Positions 7,994 to 15,522 of a DNA stretch of 36,507 bases are shown here, one piece after another. Numbering within the stretch: the first letter of the stretch is position 1; each line of letters begins with the position of its first letter. This stretch comes from Bacillota bacterium (lineage in GTDB: Bacteria; Bacillota; Clostridia; Christensenellales; UMGS416). The position numbers and the translations under genes were made by a program. The DNA lies in the NCBI GenBank assembly GCA_016281935.1, contig JAEEJN010000077.1, positions 1-36,507 of the forward strand, read 5' to 3'. The notes under the pieces were generated by a model, which did no database searches, was not told the DNA's origin, and saw only the letters and a list, made by a program, of their open reading frames with translations.

Positions 7994-9766
7994 TTGGAGG
8001 GATACAAAACGCATCATATCCAAAGAATACTGAAACTCGCATGGAGATACAGATGGCGCGTGTTTTTCGGCGTGCTCCTTATTCTGGCACAAATCGCTAT
8101 CCGTATGGTTTCGCCGCGTATCAGCGGCAAGATCGCGGATGACGTGATCACGACCATGGACGTGACCCTTCTGCCGAGAATGATGTTCATCCTCGGCGGA
8201 CTGGCGGTACTTTCATCCGGGTGTATCTATCTGCGCGGCTATCTTCTTGAGACCGTTTCCATGAGCGTGATCTATGAGATCCGTCAGAAGTGCTTTGAAC
8301 ACCTGCATGAACTCCCGTTCCGATTCTATGACAAGCACAGGATCGGCGAGATCATGTCCCGCCTGACAGGTGACGTGGAATCCATCCGTAACTTTCTCGC
8401 CGGCGGCATGGTCATGATCATCCAGGAATCTCTCTTTTATTTCGGTTCCCTGATCATGATCGGTTCCATTTCCATTCCGCTGGCTCTCGTGCTTTTCCTG
8501 TTCACTCCGCTTCTTGCCGTTGCCGGCCGTAATTTCGACCGCCATATCCGTCCCGCTTTCGATGCGAACCGTGAGCAGGGAGCCGTACTGAACACACTGA
8601 CGCAGGAAGTCATCTCCGGCATCCGTGTCGTCAAAGCCTATGCACGTGAGCCTTATGAAAAGGAACGCTTCCGTGTGGAGAATCAGAAGAACATGCAGTG
8701 CGGCATCCGGATCTCGACGATCGTTGCGGACTATCACCCGATTATCGATATGCTTGCCGGTACCGTCCCCGTCATCCTGATTCTCATCGGCGGATTTCTT
8801 GCTTCCAAAGGACGCATGAGCCCCGGCGATGTCGTGGCCTGCTTCTCCTATGTGTGGATGGTCACGGATCCCATGCGGAACTTCGCCAACATCATCAATC
8901 AGATCTCCTTTACGGAATCATCCTGCGAGCGCGTTTTCTACTATATGGACATCGGATCCGAACTCCGTGATGCAGAGCACACGAAGTATCCCGAGAAGTT
9001 CGAGGGACATGTGAAGTTCGACCACGTGACCTTCAGCTACGGGGACGAGCCCGTCCTGGAAGACATCAATTTCGACGTGCCGGCTGGCCATACGCTCGCG
9101 ATCATGGGTGCCACAGGTTCCGGGAAGACCTCCATCGTCAATCTGATCGGACGTTTCTACGAATGCGAGAAGGGCACCGTCTCCGTGGACGGCATCGACG
9201 TCAAGCAGTATCCTATGAAGGCTCTGCGAAAGAACATCGGGTACGTCATGCAGGAAACCTTCCTGTTCTCTGAATCCCTCGGAGAAAACATCGGATTCGG
9301 GCTGGAGGATCCCACAGAGGAAGCGCTCGACCGCGCATCCCGTGTGGCTCAGGCCAGCGAATTCATCGATACACTGGACGAACGTTATGAGACGATCGTC
9401 GGCGAACGCGGCATGGGCCTCTCCGGCGGCCAGAAGCAGCGCGTCGCCATCGCACGCGCGATCGTGATCGATCCCAAGATCCTGGTTCTTGACGATGCGA
9501 CTTCCGCTGTCGATCTGGAAACGGAATCCGCTATCCAGGCCGGTCTGAAAGAAGTTCTGAAAGATCGGACGACGTTCATCATCTCCCATCGAATCTCAGC
9601 CGTCAAGGATGCGGACGAGATCATCGTTCTGGACCACGGACGCATCGCAGAACGCGGTACCCACGACACGCTGATGGCGCTGAAAGGCCTGTACTATGGC
9701 ATATTCCTTGACCAGTACAGAGACTATCAGACGATTATGGGAAAGGAGGTAGCCGTCAATGCCTAG
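7994..9766 (+). CDS. ABC transporter half-molecule, permease fused to ATPase (degenerate-site subunit)
   Basis: Exporter of the ABCB/multidrug type: six-helix membrane domain (about 1-320) then a nucleotide-binding domain. Seen: Walker A GATGSGKTS near 372, Q-loop VMQETF, signature LSGGQKQR near 475, Walker B ILVLDDATSAVD near 495, and H-loop ISHRIS. The residue after the Walker B aspartate is Asp, not the catalytic Glu, which marks the degenerate ATP site of heterodimeric exporters. The stop overlaps the partner gene by 8 bp. The start is uncertain: the track-like TTG at 7994 has no spaced ribosome binding site, whereas GGAGGG at 7996-8001 stands 7 bases before an in-frame ACG at 8009. Substrate unknown; drugs, lipids or peptides are all possible. 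Confidence 0.93.
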   Translation: MEGYKTHHIQRILKLAWRYRWRVFFGVLLILAQIAIRMVSPRISGKIADDVITTMDVTLLPRMMFILGGLAVLSSGCIYLRGYLLETVSMSVIYEIRQKCFEHLHELPFRFYDKHRIGEIMSRLTGDVESIRNFLAGGMVMIIQESLFYFGSLIMIGSISIPLALVLFLFTPLLAVAGRNFDRHIRPAFDANREQGAVLNTLTQEVISGIRVVKAYAREPYEKERFRVENQKNMQCGIRISTIVADYHPIIDMLAGTVPVILILIGGFLASKGRMSPGDVVACFSYVWMVTDPMRNFANIINQISFTESSCERVFYYMDIGSELRDAEHTKYPEKFEGHVKFDHVTFSYGDEPVLEDINFDVPAGHTLAIMGATGSGKTSIVNLIGRFYECEKGTVSVDGIDVKQYPMKALRKNIGYVMQETFLFSESLGENIGFGLEDPTEEALDRASRVAQASEFIDTLDERYETIVGERGMGLSGGQKQRVAIARAIVIDPKILVLDDATSAVDLETESAIQAGLKEVLKDRTTFIISHRISAVKDADEIIVLDHGRIAERGTHDTLMALKGLYYGIFLDQYRDYQTIMGKEVAVNA

Positions 9767-11558
9767 AAGCAAGAGACTGCGTGTAACGCAGGATGAGGCT
9801 ATGGAAGCCCCGATCAACACTCGGTATATCCAGCGCCTGTTCCGTTATCTGCTCCCTTATAAGGGCAAACTGATTGCATCCATCCTGATCATGATCGTAG
9901 CAGCCGTCGCCGGTCTGTGTCAGCCGCTCATCCAGAGCAAGGCACTTGACGACTGCATCGTGCCTCAGGATTTCACGATGATTCCCTGGCTCGCGCTTGC
10001 GCTGCTCGGCGTATCCGTCGTATCCGCTCTGTGCGTACGGTGGAAGATCAAACTGATGGATATTACTGGACGCCGGGCTCTGGCGACTCTTCGCGAGGAT
10101 CTGTTCAATCATATCCAGGATCTGTCTTTTGACTTCTTCGATACCCGCTCCGCCGGCAAGATCATGGTCCGTGTCATTAATGACGTGAACGGACTTCTGA
10201 ACCTTTTCAACAACGGTATCATCACGGCTCTGACCAATCTGATGACTCTTGTCCTCGTCGCGATCATCATGGTCTCCATTCACTGGCAGCTCGCTCTCGT
10301 GAGCTTCTCCGTACTGCCGTTCCTGATCCTGCTGGTTTTCATTCTGAAACCTCATATCTCCCGTACATGGAGAAGGGTCCGTGCCAAGATCTCCAACATG
10401 AACGGTTATCTGAACGAGTGCCTGTCCGGCATCCGCGTCACGGAAGCGTTTGTCCGTGAAGACGGCAACTCCGAGATCTTCCGCAACACGAACCAGGATA
10501 TCCGGGATTCGTGGGTTCGGGCTACGATGGTCAACAACGCTTTCTGGCCCGGATTCGAACTGGTATCCACTGCAGGCACCATCCTCATCTATTCCTTCGG
10601 TGTCCGCTGGATGAACGACGGAATCGCCGGCCTCTCCCTGGGCGTACTCATGAGCATGATCTGGTATATGGGACGCTTCTGGGGACCGCTGAACGCACTG
10701 TCGAACCTGTACAACCAGCTTCTCGTCGCCATGAGTTCTCTGGAACGTATCTTCGCCATCATGGACTATCCCATCAAGGTGACGGAGAAGGAAAACGCTC
10801 CTGAACTGCCCGCAATCAAGGGCCGCGTGGAATTCAAAGACGTCGTCTTCGGATACGACCCCGAACAGGTCGTACTCGATCATGTGTCCTTCTCTGCCAA
10901 TCCCGGCGAAACGATCGCGTTGGTCGGTCCCACAGGAGCAGGAAAGAGCACCGTCATCAATCTGCTCTCACGTTTCTACGATGTCCGTTCCGGTGCGATC
11001 GAGATCGACGGGATCGATATCCGCGACGTACAGCTTCCCAGCCTGCGCCGTCAGGTCGGCATCATGCTGCAGGAGACTTTCATCTTCTCCGGCACGATCA
11101 TGGACAATATCCGTTACGGAAGGCTTGACGCGACGGACGAAGAGTGCATCGAAGCAGCCAAAGCCGTATATGCAGACGATTTCATCTCCCAGATGGAGAA
11201 CGGCTATTTCACAGAGGTGAATGAACGCGGCAGCCGGCTTTCCACAGGACAGAAGCAGCTGATCGCTTTCGCCCGTGTCATCCTGGCTGACCCGAGGATC
11301 CTCGTTCTCGACGAGGCCACCGCTGCGATCGACACCCACACCGAGATCCTGATCCAACAGGCGTTGGAGAAGGTCCTTGAGAATCGGACGAGCTTCGTCA
11401 TCGCTCACCGTCTTTCCACTATCCGCAAGGCGGATAACATCATGGTCGTCAACCTCGGCAGGATCGTGGAATCCGGTACGCATGAACAGCTGATGGAACA
11501 GAAGGGTGAGTACTATAACCTCACTACGGCACAGTACACCTTCCTCCAGAGTCTGTAA
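9759..11558 (+). CDS. ABC transporter half-molecule, permease fused to ATPase (catalytic subunit)
   Basis: Partner of the preceding ABC half-transporter, 599 residues. The start at 9759 follows a near-perfect AAAGGAGGT with 8-base spacing, and the first 8 bases overlap the previous gene. Six transmembrane helices (about 30-330) precede the ATPase: Walker A GPTGAGKST near 389, Q-loop IMLQETF, signature LSTGQKQ near 493, Walker B ILVLDEATAAID near 513 with the catalytic Glu, and H-loop IAHRLS. The signature has Thr in place of the first Gly (LSTGQ). Since signature and Walker motifs of opposite subunits form each site, this change and the Asp of the partner fall in the same composite site, as in TM287/288-type heterodimers. 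Substrate unknown. Confidence 0.94.
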   Translation: MPRSKRLRVTQDEAMEAPINTRYIQRLFRYLLPYKGKLIASILIMIVAAVAGLCQPLIQSKALDDCIVPQDFTMIPWLALALLGVSVVSALCVRWKIKLMDITGRRALATLREDLFNHIQDLSFDFFDTRSAGKIMVRVINDVNGLLNLFNNGIITALTNLMTLVLVAIIMVSIHWQLALVSFSVLPFLILLVFILKPHISRTWRRVRAKISNMNGYLNECLSGIRVTEAFVREDGNSEIFRNTNQDIRDSWVRATMVNNAFWPGFELVSTAGTILIYSFGVRWMNDGIAGLSLGVLMSMIWYMGRFWGPLNALSNLYNQLLVAMSSLERIFAIMDYPIKVTEKENAPELPAIKGRVEFKDVVFGYDPEQVVLDHVSFSANPGETIALVGPTGAGKSTVINLLSRFYDVRSGAIEIDGIDIRDVQLPSLRRQVGIMLQETFIFSGTIMDNIRYGRLDATDEECIEAAKAVYADDFISQMENGYFTEVNERGSRLSTGQKQLIAFARVILADPRILVLDEATAAIDTHTEILIQQALEKVLENRTSFVIAHRLSTIRKADNIMVVNLGRIVESGTHEQLMEQKGEYYNLTTAQYTFLQSL

Positions 11559-11568
11559 GCGGAGAATC

Positions 11569-11603
11569 ATGAAAAGAGTCGGAGCAATCCGGCTCTTTTC
11601 CTG
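11569..11603 (+). terminator. Probable terminator after the ABC pair
   Basis: Inverted repeat GAAAAGAGTCGGA / TCCGGCTCTTTTC around GCAA. The T-run is the distal arm of the stem itself, so it could work in both directions. Confidence 0.7.
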
Positions 11604-11687
11604 TATGACGGACATATCATCGGTCTGGAATGAAGAGCAACTGTATACAGACAGAGAGGGAGCATAAGGGCTTTAAGGTCTCTATTC

Positions 11688-11716
11688 TTGATTCGCAAAA
11701 GACTCTATACTATAAT
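11688..11716 (+). promoter_or_regulatory. Sigma-A-type promoter of the first aldo/keto reductase
   Basis: TTGATT (11688-11693), a 17-base spacer and a perfect TATAAT (11711-11716), about 70 bases before the start codon. The preceding stretch from 11604 holds no other recognisable feature. Confidence 0.85.
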
Positions 11717-11787
11717 TCTGGTATCGATGAAACAGGACGCGTCCGCATCGGCGGACCTTCCGGAACAAAGGACAAAAGGAGACGATC

Positions 11788-12900
11788 ATGTCAGATTACT
11801 TCGGAAAAGACGTGCCCAAACTCGGCTTCGGACTTATGCGGCTTCCCAAAAGAGGTTTGGGGATCGATATCCCGCAATTCAGCCGGATGACGGATCTCTT
11901 TCTCGACGCTGGGTTCACTTATTTTGATACGGCTTATGTGTATCCCGGTTCGGAGTCGGCGACGAAGAAAGCACTCGTGGAAAGGCATCCCAGAGAGAGC
12001 TATACTCTGTGCACCAAACTGAATGCAGGCATGGCACCCACGGAAAGGGCTGCAAAACAGCAGTTCACGACGAGTCTTGAGCGCACAGGAGCCGGTTACT
12101 TCGACTATTATCTGCTCCACTGCCTGATGGATAACAACTGGAAGAAATATGACCGCTTCGGCATCTGGGATTTCGTGAAGGAGAAGAAAGCCGCCGGCCT
12201 CGTGAAGCATTTCGGCTTCTCCTATCATGCGGGGCCCGAACTCTTGGACAGGCTCCTTACTGACCATCCGGATGTAGATTTCATCCAGCTCCAGATCAAC
12301 TATGCGGACTGGGAGAATCCTTCTGTCGCATCCCGGGCCAATTATGAAGTCGCCCGAAAGCACGGTGTGTCTGTCACGGTCATGGAACCGGTCAAGGGCG
12401 GAAAATTGGCTGACCCGCCGGAAGCGGTCAAGAAACTGTTCAAAGCCTGCCGTCCTGATATGTCCTACGCTTCCTGGGCGATCCGTTTCGCTGCATCCCT
12501 GGACGGCATTGTTACGGTTCTTTCGGGCATGTCTGATCTCAGCCAGATGAAGGACAACCTCTCCTTCATGCGGGACTTCAAGCCGTTGGATGAAGAGGAA
12601 CAGGCCGTCATCCGGGAAGCTCAGCGGATCCTTGGTCATTCCTCTGCCGTTCCCTGCACGGCTTGCCGCTACTGCGTGGAAGGCTGCCCGAAGCAGATCA
12701 GCATCCCCGAGGTGTTCTCCGCCATGAACCGGCAGCTCGGCAATGGCCAGGCAGCCGAGGCGAAGGCGGCCTACGATAAGGCAGTCTCTGAAGGGCATCG
12801 TGCATCGGACTGCATCGCCTGCGGAAAGTGTGAACAGGCTTGTCCGCAGCATATCGCAATCCGGGCAAACCTGAAAAAGGCAGCGGAGATGTTCGAATAA
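11788..12900 (+). CDS. Aldo/keto reductase with two C-terminal 4Fe-4S motifs (copy 1)
   Basis: 370-residue oxidoreductase. The N-terminal 280 residues are an aldo/keto reductase barrel: LGFGLMRLP, the Asp and Tyr of FDTAYVYPGSE, the Lys of CTKL and the His of YYLLH give the usual catalytic set. The C-terminal part carries CTACRYCVEGCP near 290 and CIACGKCEQACP near 345, each binding one 4Fe-4S cluster in relatives. Fe-S domain fusion is common in strict anaerobes; the substrate is not known. The start follows AAAAGGAGACGATC. It has its own strong promoter and a hairpin after the stop. A close relative lies at 26361-27479 with roughly half the residues identical by eye. Confidence 0.93.
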   Translation: MSDYFGKDVPKLGFGLMRLPKRGLGIDIPQFSRMTDLFLDAGFTYFDTAYVYPGSESATKKALVERHPRESYTLCTKLNAGMAPTERAAKQQFTTSLERTGAGYFDYYLLHCLMDNNWKKYDRFGIWDFVKEKKAAGLVKHFGFSYHAGPELLDRLLTDHPDVDFIQLQINYADWENPSVASRANYEVARKHGVSVTVMEPVKGGKLADPPEAVKKLFKACRPDMSYASWAIRFAASLDGIVTVLSGMSDLSQMKDNLSFMRDFKPLDEEEQAVIREAQRILGHSSAVPCTACRYCVEGCPKQISIPEVFSAMNRQLGNGQAAEAKAAYDKAVSEGHRASDCIACGKCEQACPQHIAIRANLKKAAEMFE

Positions 12901-12901
12901 C

Positions 12902-12947
12902 GACAGAAAGAAGGAGACGCTTCGTCGGAGCCGTCTCTTTTCTGTAC
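12902..12947 (+). terminator. Stem-loop after aldo/keto reductase 1
   Basis: ACAGAAAGAAGGAGACG pairs imperfectly with CCGTCTCTTTTCTGT around CTTCGTCGGAG. There is no separate T-run after the stem, so efficiency is uncertain; the next gene starts 24 bases later. Confidence 0.55.
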
Positions 12948-12970
12948 GGATAAGAAGAGGAGGAACTTCC

Positions 12971-13987
12971 ATGATCGATGTGATCCTGCAGTCCATGCAT
13001 CTTCCCGAGTATCCGGGGCGTGAGAAAGCCCTGGAGATCCTGTCTGAACTGGAATACGGCCATGCACCGGAGACACCTGCCCGCATCTGGACCGAAACGG
13101 TCTCGGAGAGGGACGCGTCCGGCGGCAAGGCTCTCCAGACCCGCTATGCACTGTGGTTCGAGACGGAGAGTGGGGATCAGGCGTCTTTTCCCTTCGTTCT
13201 GACGGTGCCCAAAGGTGTGAAGCGTCCGCTGACCATCATCCTTATCGACTTCGAAGAGACGATCCCCAATCGCTGCTATCCTGCCGAGGAACTCTCGGAT
13301 ATGGGAATCGCGGTAGCTCAGCTGCCCTATGCGCCCGTTGCCTGCGACCGGGACGACGGTTTTGCGGATCCGGTCTGCCGGGCGCTCCGCAAAGGACCTC
13401 AGCCGGATAACGGCTGGGGGAAGATCGCACTGTGGGCGTGGGCAGCTTCCCGTGTCGCTGACGTACTATGCGCGAGAGACGATTTGGATACGGAGAATCT
13501 TGCAGTCGCCGGCCATTCACGCCTGGGAAAGACGGCTCTCTGGGCCGCGGCGCTTGACGAACGCTTCACTTTTGTGCTCGTCAACGATTCCGGATGCTCC
13601 GGTGTCTCTCTGGCCCGGAACAATACGGGAGAAACAGTGGAGGCCATCTCCAAAGCATTTCCGCACTGGTTCTGTCCGAACTACGGACAGTTCGCCGGAC
13701 GGGAAGATGAGATGCCCTTCGACCAGCATTTTCTGCTGTGTGCTGCGGCGCCTCGCTATGTCTTCGTGACGTCCGCGGAGGACGACCTCTGGTCCTGCCC
13801 GGACAATGCCTACTTCAGCTGTAAGGCGGCGGACGGCCTGAAGAGTCCTGACCGCATGCCCGAACCGGGGGAGGTTTTCCCCGAGGGACGAATCGGCTAT
13901 GCCATTCGGCCCGGCGGTCATCACCTGTCCCGATGGGACTGGCATCAGTTCATCTTGTTCATACAGCTTCATAAGAAAAACGGATGA
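12971..13987 (+). CDS. CE15-like (glucuronoyl esterase-like) alpha/beta hydrolase, intracellular
   Basis: 338-residue hydrolase without signal peptide, starting after AGAGGAGGAACTTCC. The middle shows the carbohydrate-esterase-15 signature GHSRLGKTALWAAALDERF (Ser near 183), then NDSGCSGVSLAR, GET and HWFCPNY, and late in the protein SAEDDLW (acid near 270) and GGHHLSRWDW (His near 317). These blocks match bacterial CE15 proteins, which cleave 4-O-methyl-glucuronoyl esters linking xylan to lignin. The known enzymes are secreted, so a cytosolic version would act on imported fragments or another ester; that is inference. No promoter is obvious, so it may depend on readthrough from the aldo/keto reductase gene. 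A strong terminator follows. Confidence 0.82.
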   Translation: MIDVILQSMHLPEYPGREKALEILSELEYGHAPETPARIWTETVSERDASGGKALQTRYALWFETESGDQASFPFVLTVPKGVKRPLTIILIDFEETIPNRCYPAEELSDMGIAVAQLPYAPVACDRDDGFADPVCRALRKGPQPDNGWGKIALWAWAASRVADVLCARDDLDTENLAVAGHSRLGKTALWAAALDERFTFVLVNDSGCSGVSLARNNTGETVEAISKAFPHWFCPNYGQFAGREDEMPFDQHFLLCAAAPRYVFVTSAEDDLWSCPDNAYFSCKAADGLKSPDRMPEPGEVFPEGRIGYAIRPGGHHLSRWDWHQFILFIQLHKKNG

Positions 13988-14005
13988 TAAGTCATGCCGT
14001 GAATC

Positions 14006-14057
14006 AAAAAACCGCCCCGCGGCACCTTCTTATTGAAGGAGACCTCGGGGCGGTTTT
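14006..14057. terminator. Bidirectional terminator between convergent CE15-like gene and prs
   Basis: AAAACCGCCCCG pairs with CGGGGCGGTTTT, with a further partly paired inner segment. A-run and T-run on opposite sides let it serve both strands. Confidence 0.93.
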
Positions 14058-14075
14058 GATAGCTGGAAGGGATGA

Positions 14076-15284
14076 TCAGATCAGTCCCTTTTCCCGCAGT
14101 GACGACCAATGATTATCCATCAGACGTTCGATCCGGGAGATCGGATTCACGAATTTGCCGATCGAATGATCGTAGTTCAGGCTCGCGATGAGATAGGCCA
14201 GGTATTTGCTCATGTTCACGCTGCGGTACCAGGGAGATTCCAGCAGCTCTTTGGGACGGTAGGACAGATTGGTCGAGAAGACCATATCGAATATGCCTTC
14301 GTCATAAGCTTTCTGATACTCGTCAATCCCTTTCGTGAAGAAAGAGTAGGTGACAGCGGCGAAGATGCGGTGTGCGCCTCTGTTCTTCAGCTCCTTCATG
14401 ACATCCAGCAGGGAATCGCCGCCTGAGATCATATCGTCGGAAATGAAGACGTCTTTGCCTGTGATGTCTTCACCCAGATACTCATGGGCTACGATCGGGT
14501 TGCTGCCGTTCACGAGGTTGGAGTAATCGCGACGCTTATAGAAGGTGTAAAGGGGAAGTCCCAGTACGGAAGCGTAATAGATATTGTGATTGATGCCGCC
14601 TTCGTCCGGAGAGACGATGCACATGTGATCCCGGTCGGGAATGAGGTCGGGTACGTTGCGGACCAATGCTTTGAGCATCTGGTAGTAGGGGATGATGTTG
14701 TCAAAACCCATGAGCGGGATTGCGTTCTGGACGCGGGGATCATGAGCTGTGAAGGTCAGGATATTGTCCACGCCCATGCGCTGCAGTTCCTGCAGGGCGA
14801 TGGCACAGTCCAGCGATTCGCGTGAAGAGCGGCGGTGCTGGCGACCTTCATACAGATACGGCATGATGACCGTGATGCGGTGAGCCTTGCCGGAAATCGC
14901 TCCGATTGTGCGGATCAGATCCTGAAAGTGGTCGTCGGCGGTAAGGGGCACTTTATGACCATAGAGGTTGAAGGATTCACTGAGAGAGCATACATCGACC
15001 ATGATGTACAGATCATAGCCGCGTACAGTTTCTCGGATGACAGCTTTGCCTTCGCCGGTGCCGAAGCGCGGCCTTTCACTGGAGAGCAGGAAACTGCTGC
15101 GCTGATAGCCGGGATAAGCGCAAAGACCGTCTTCGTCTTCCATGATGCGGTCTTTCCACTTGCAGAGGTAGTCGTTGACTTGAACAGCCAGATCCATACA
15201 CCCTTCCAGCGGGATGATTCCCAGAGGCGCCACGGGGGTCGAATCGAAGAGTTCGTGTTCGAAGGGATGCGCTACGGTGCTCAT
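14076..15284 (-). CDS. prs: Ribose-phosphate pyrophosphokinase, long divergent type
   Basis: Makes phosphoribosyl pyrophosphate from ribose 5-phosphate and ATP for nucleotide, histidine and tryptophan synthesis. 402 residues against roughly 315 for the classical enzyme. Seen: the pattern MPYLYEGRQHRRSSRESL (equivalent to the flexible RQDRK region), a short TAHDPRVQN block, IVSPDEGGINH, and the phosphoribosyl-binding loop VFISDDMISGGDSLLD near 282, where the classical loop reads DDMIDTAGT. This long form is widespread in Clostridia. The start is fixed by GGAGGAG upstream and by a good promoter. If these substitutions alter activity it could be a PRPP-binding relative, but I favour the enzyme. 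A convergent terminator follows. Confidence 0.85.
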   Translation of the reverse strand: MSTVAHPFEHELFDSTPVAPLGIIPLEGCMDLAVQVNDYLCKWKDRIMEDEDGLCAYPGYQRSSFLLSSERPRFGTGEGKAVIRETVRGYDLYIMVDVCSLSESFNLYGHKVPLTADDHFQDLIRTIGAISGKAHRITVIMPYLYEGRQHRRSSRESLDCAIALQELQRMGVDNILTFTAHDPRVQNAIPLMGFDNIIPYYQMLKALVRNVPDLIPDRDHMCIVSPDEGGINHNIYYASVLGLPLYTFYKRRDYSNLVNGSNPIVAHEYLGEDITGKDVFISDDMISGGDSLLDVMKELKNRGAHRIFAAVTYSFFTKGIDEYQKAYDEGIFDMVFSTNLSYRPKELLESPWYRSVNMSKYLAYLIASLNYDHSIGKFVNPISRIERLMDNHWSSLREKGLI

Positions 15285-15322
15285 AACCGTCTCCTCCTAT
15301 TTACCCTTTCTGCGGTTCTTAT

Positions 15323-15352
15323 ATTATACAGGGCGGATATGGCCGTAATCAA
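15323..15352 (-). promoter_or_regulatory. Promoter of prs
   Basis: On the minus strand TTGATT (15352-15347), an 18-base spacer and TATAAT (15328-15323), about 40 bases before the start. The leader is too short for a purine riboswitch. Confidence 0.78.
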
Positions 15353-15481
15353 GGCGACGAACAGTGAATCGGGCATGTTCTCTGTTTCTGACTGTGAGAG
15401 ATGCACATTTTTGGTAAATCTGTAGGAGCATGTTCGGTTGCCGGCTGGGTGTTCTGATACCCCGATGGAATCCTGGTACAT

Positions 15482-15513
15482 AAAAACAGACTGCCCACAG
15501 GCAGCCTGTTCTG
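15482..15513 (-). terminator. Terminator of the sensor phosphatase gene
   Basis: On the minus strand AACAGGCTGCC and GGCAGTCTGTT form a stem with one G-T pair and a short loop, followed by TTTTA. Between it and the prs promoter (15353-15481) I see nothing else. Confidence 0.8.
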
Positions 15514-15522
15514 CGTTTTACA

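Noticed and set aside
7980-8033. ATG at 7980 as start of the first ABC gene
   Set aside because: It is in another frame and stops after 17 codons; using it would need a frameshift for which there is no slippery sequence.
9756-10883. 375-codon minus-strand frame opposite the second ABC gene
   Set aside because: Composition (Asp/His-rich) is that of an antisense shadow, and the plus-strand frame has complete ABC motifs.
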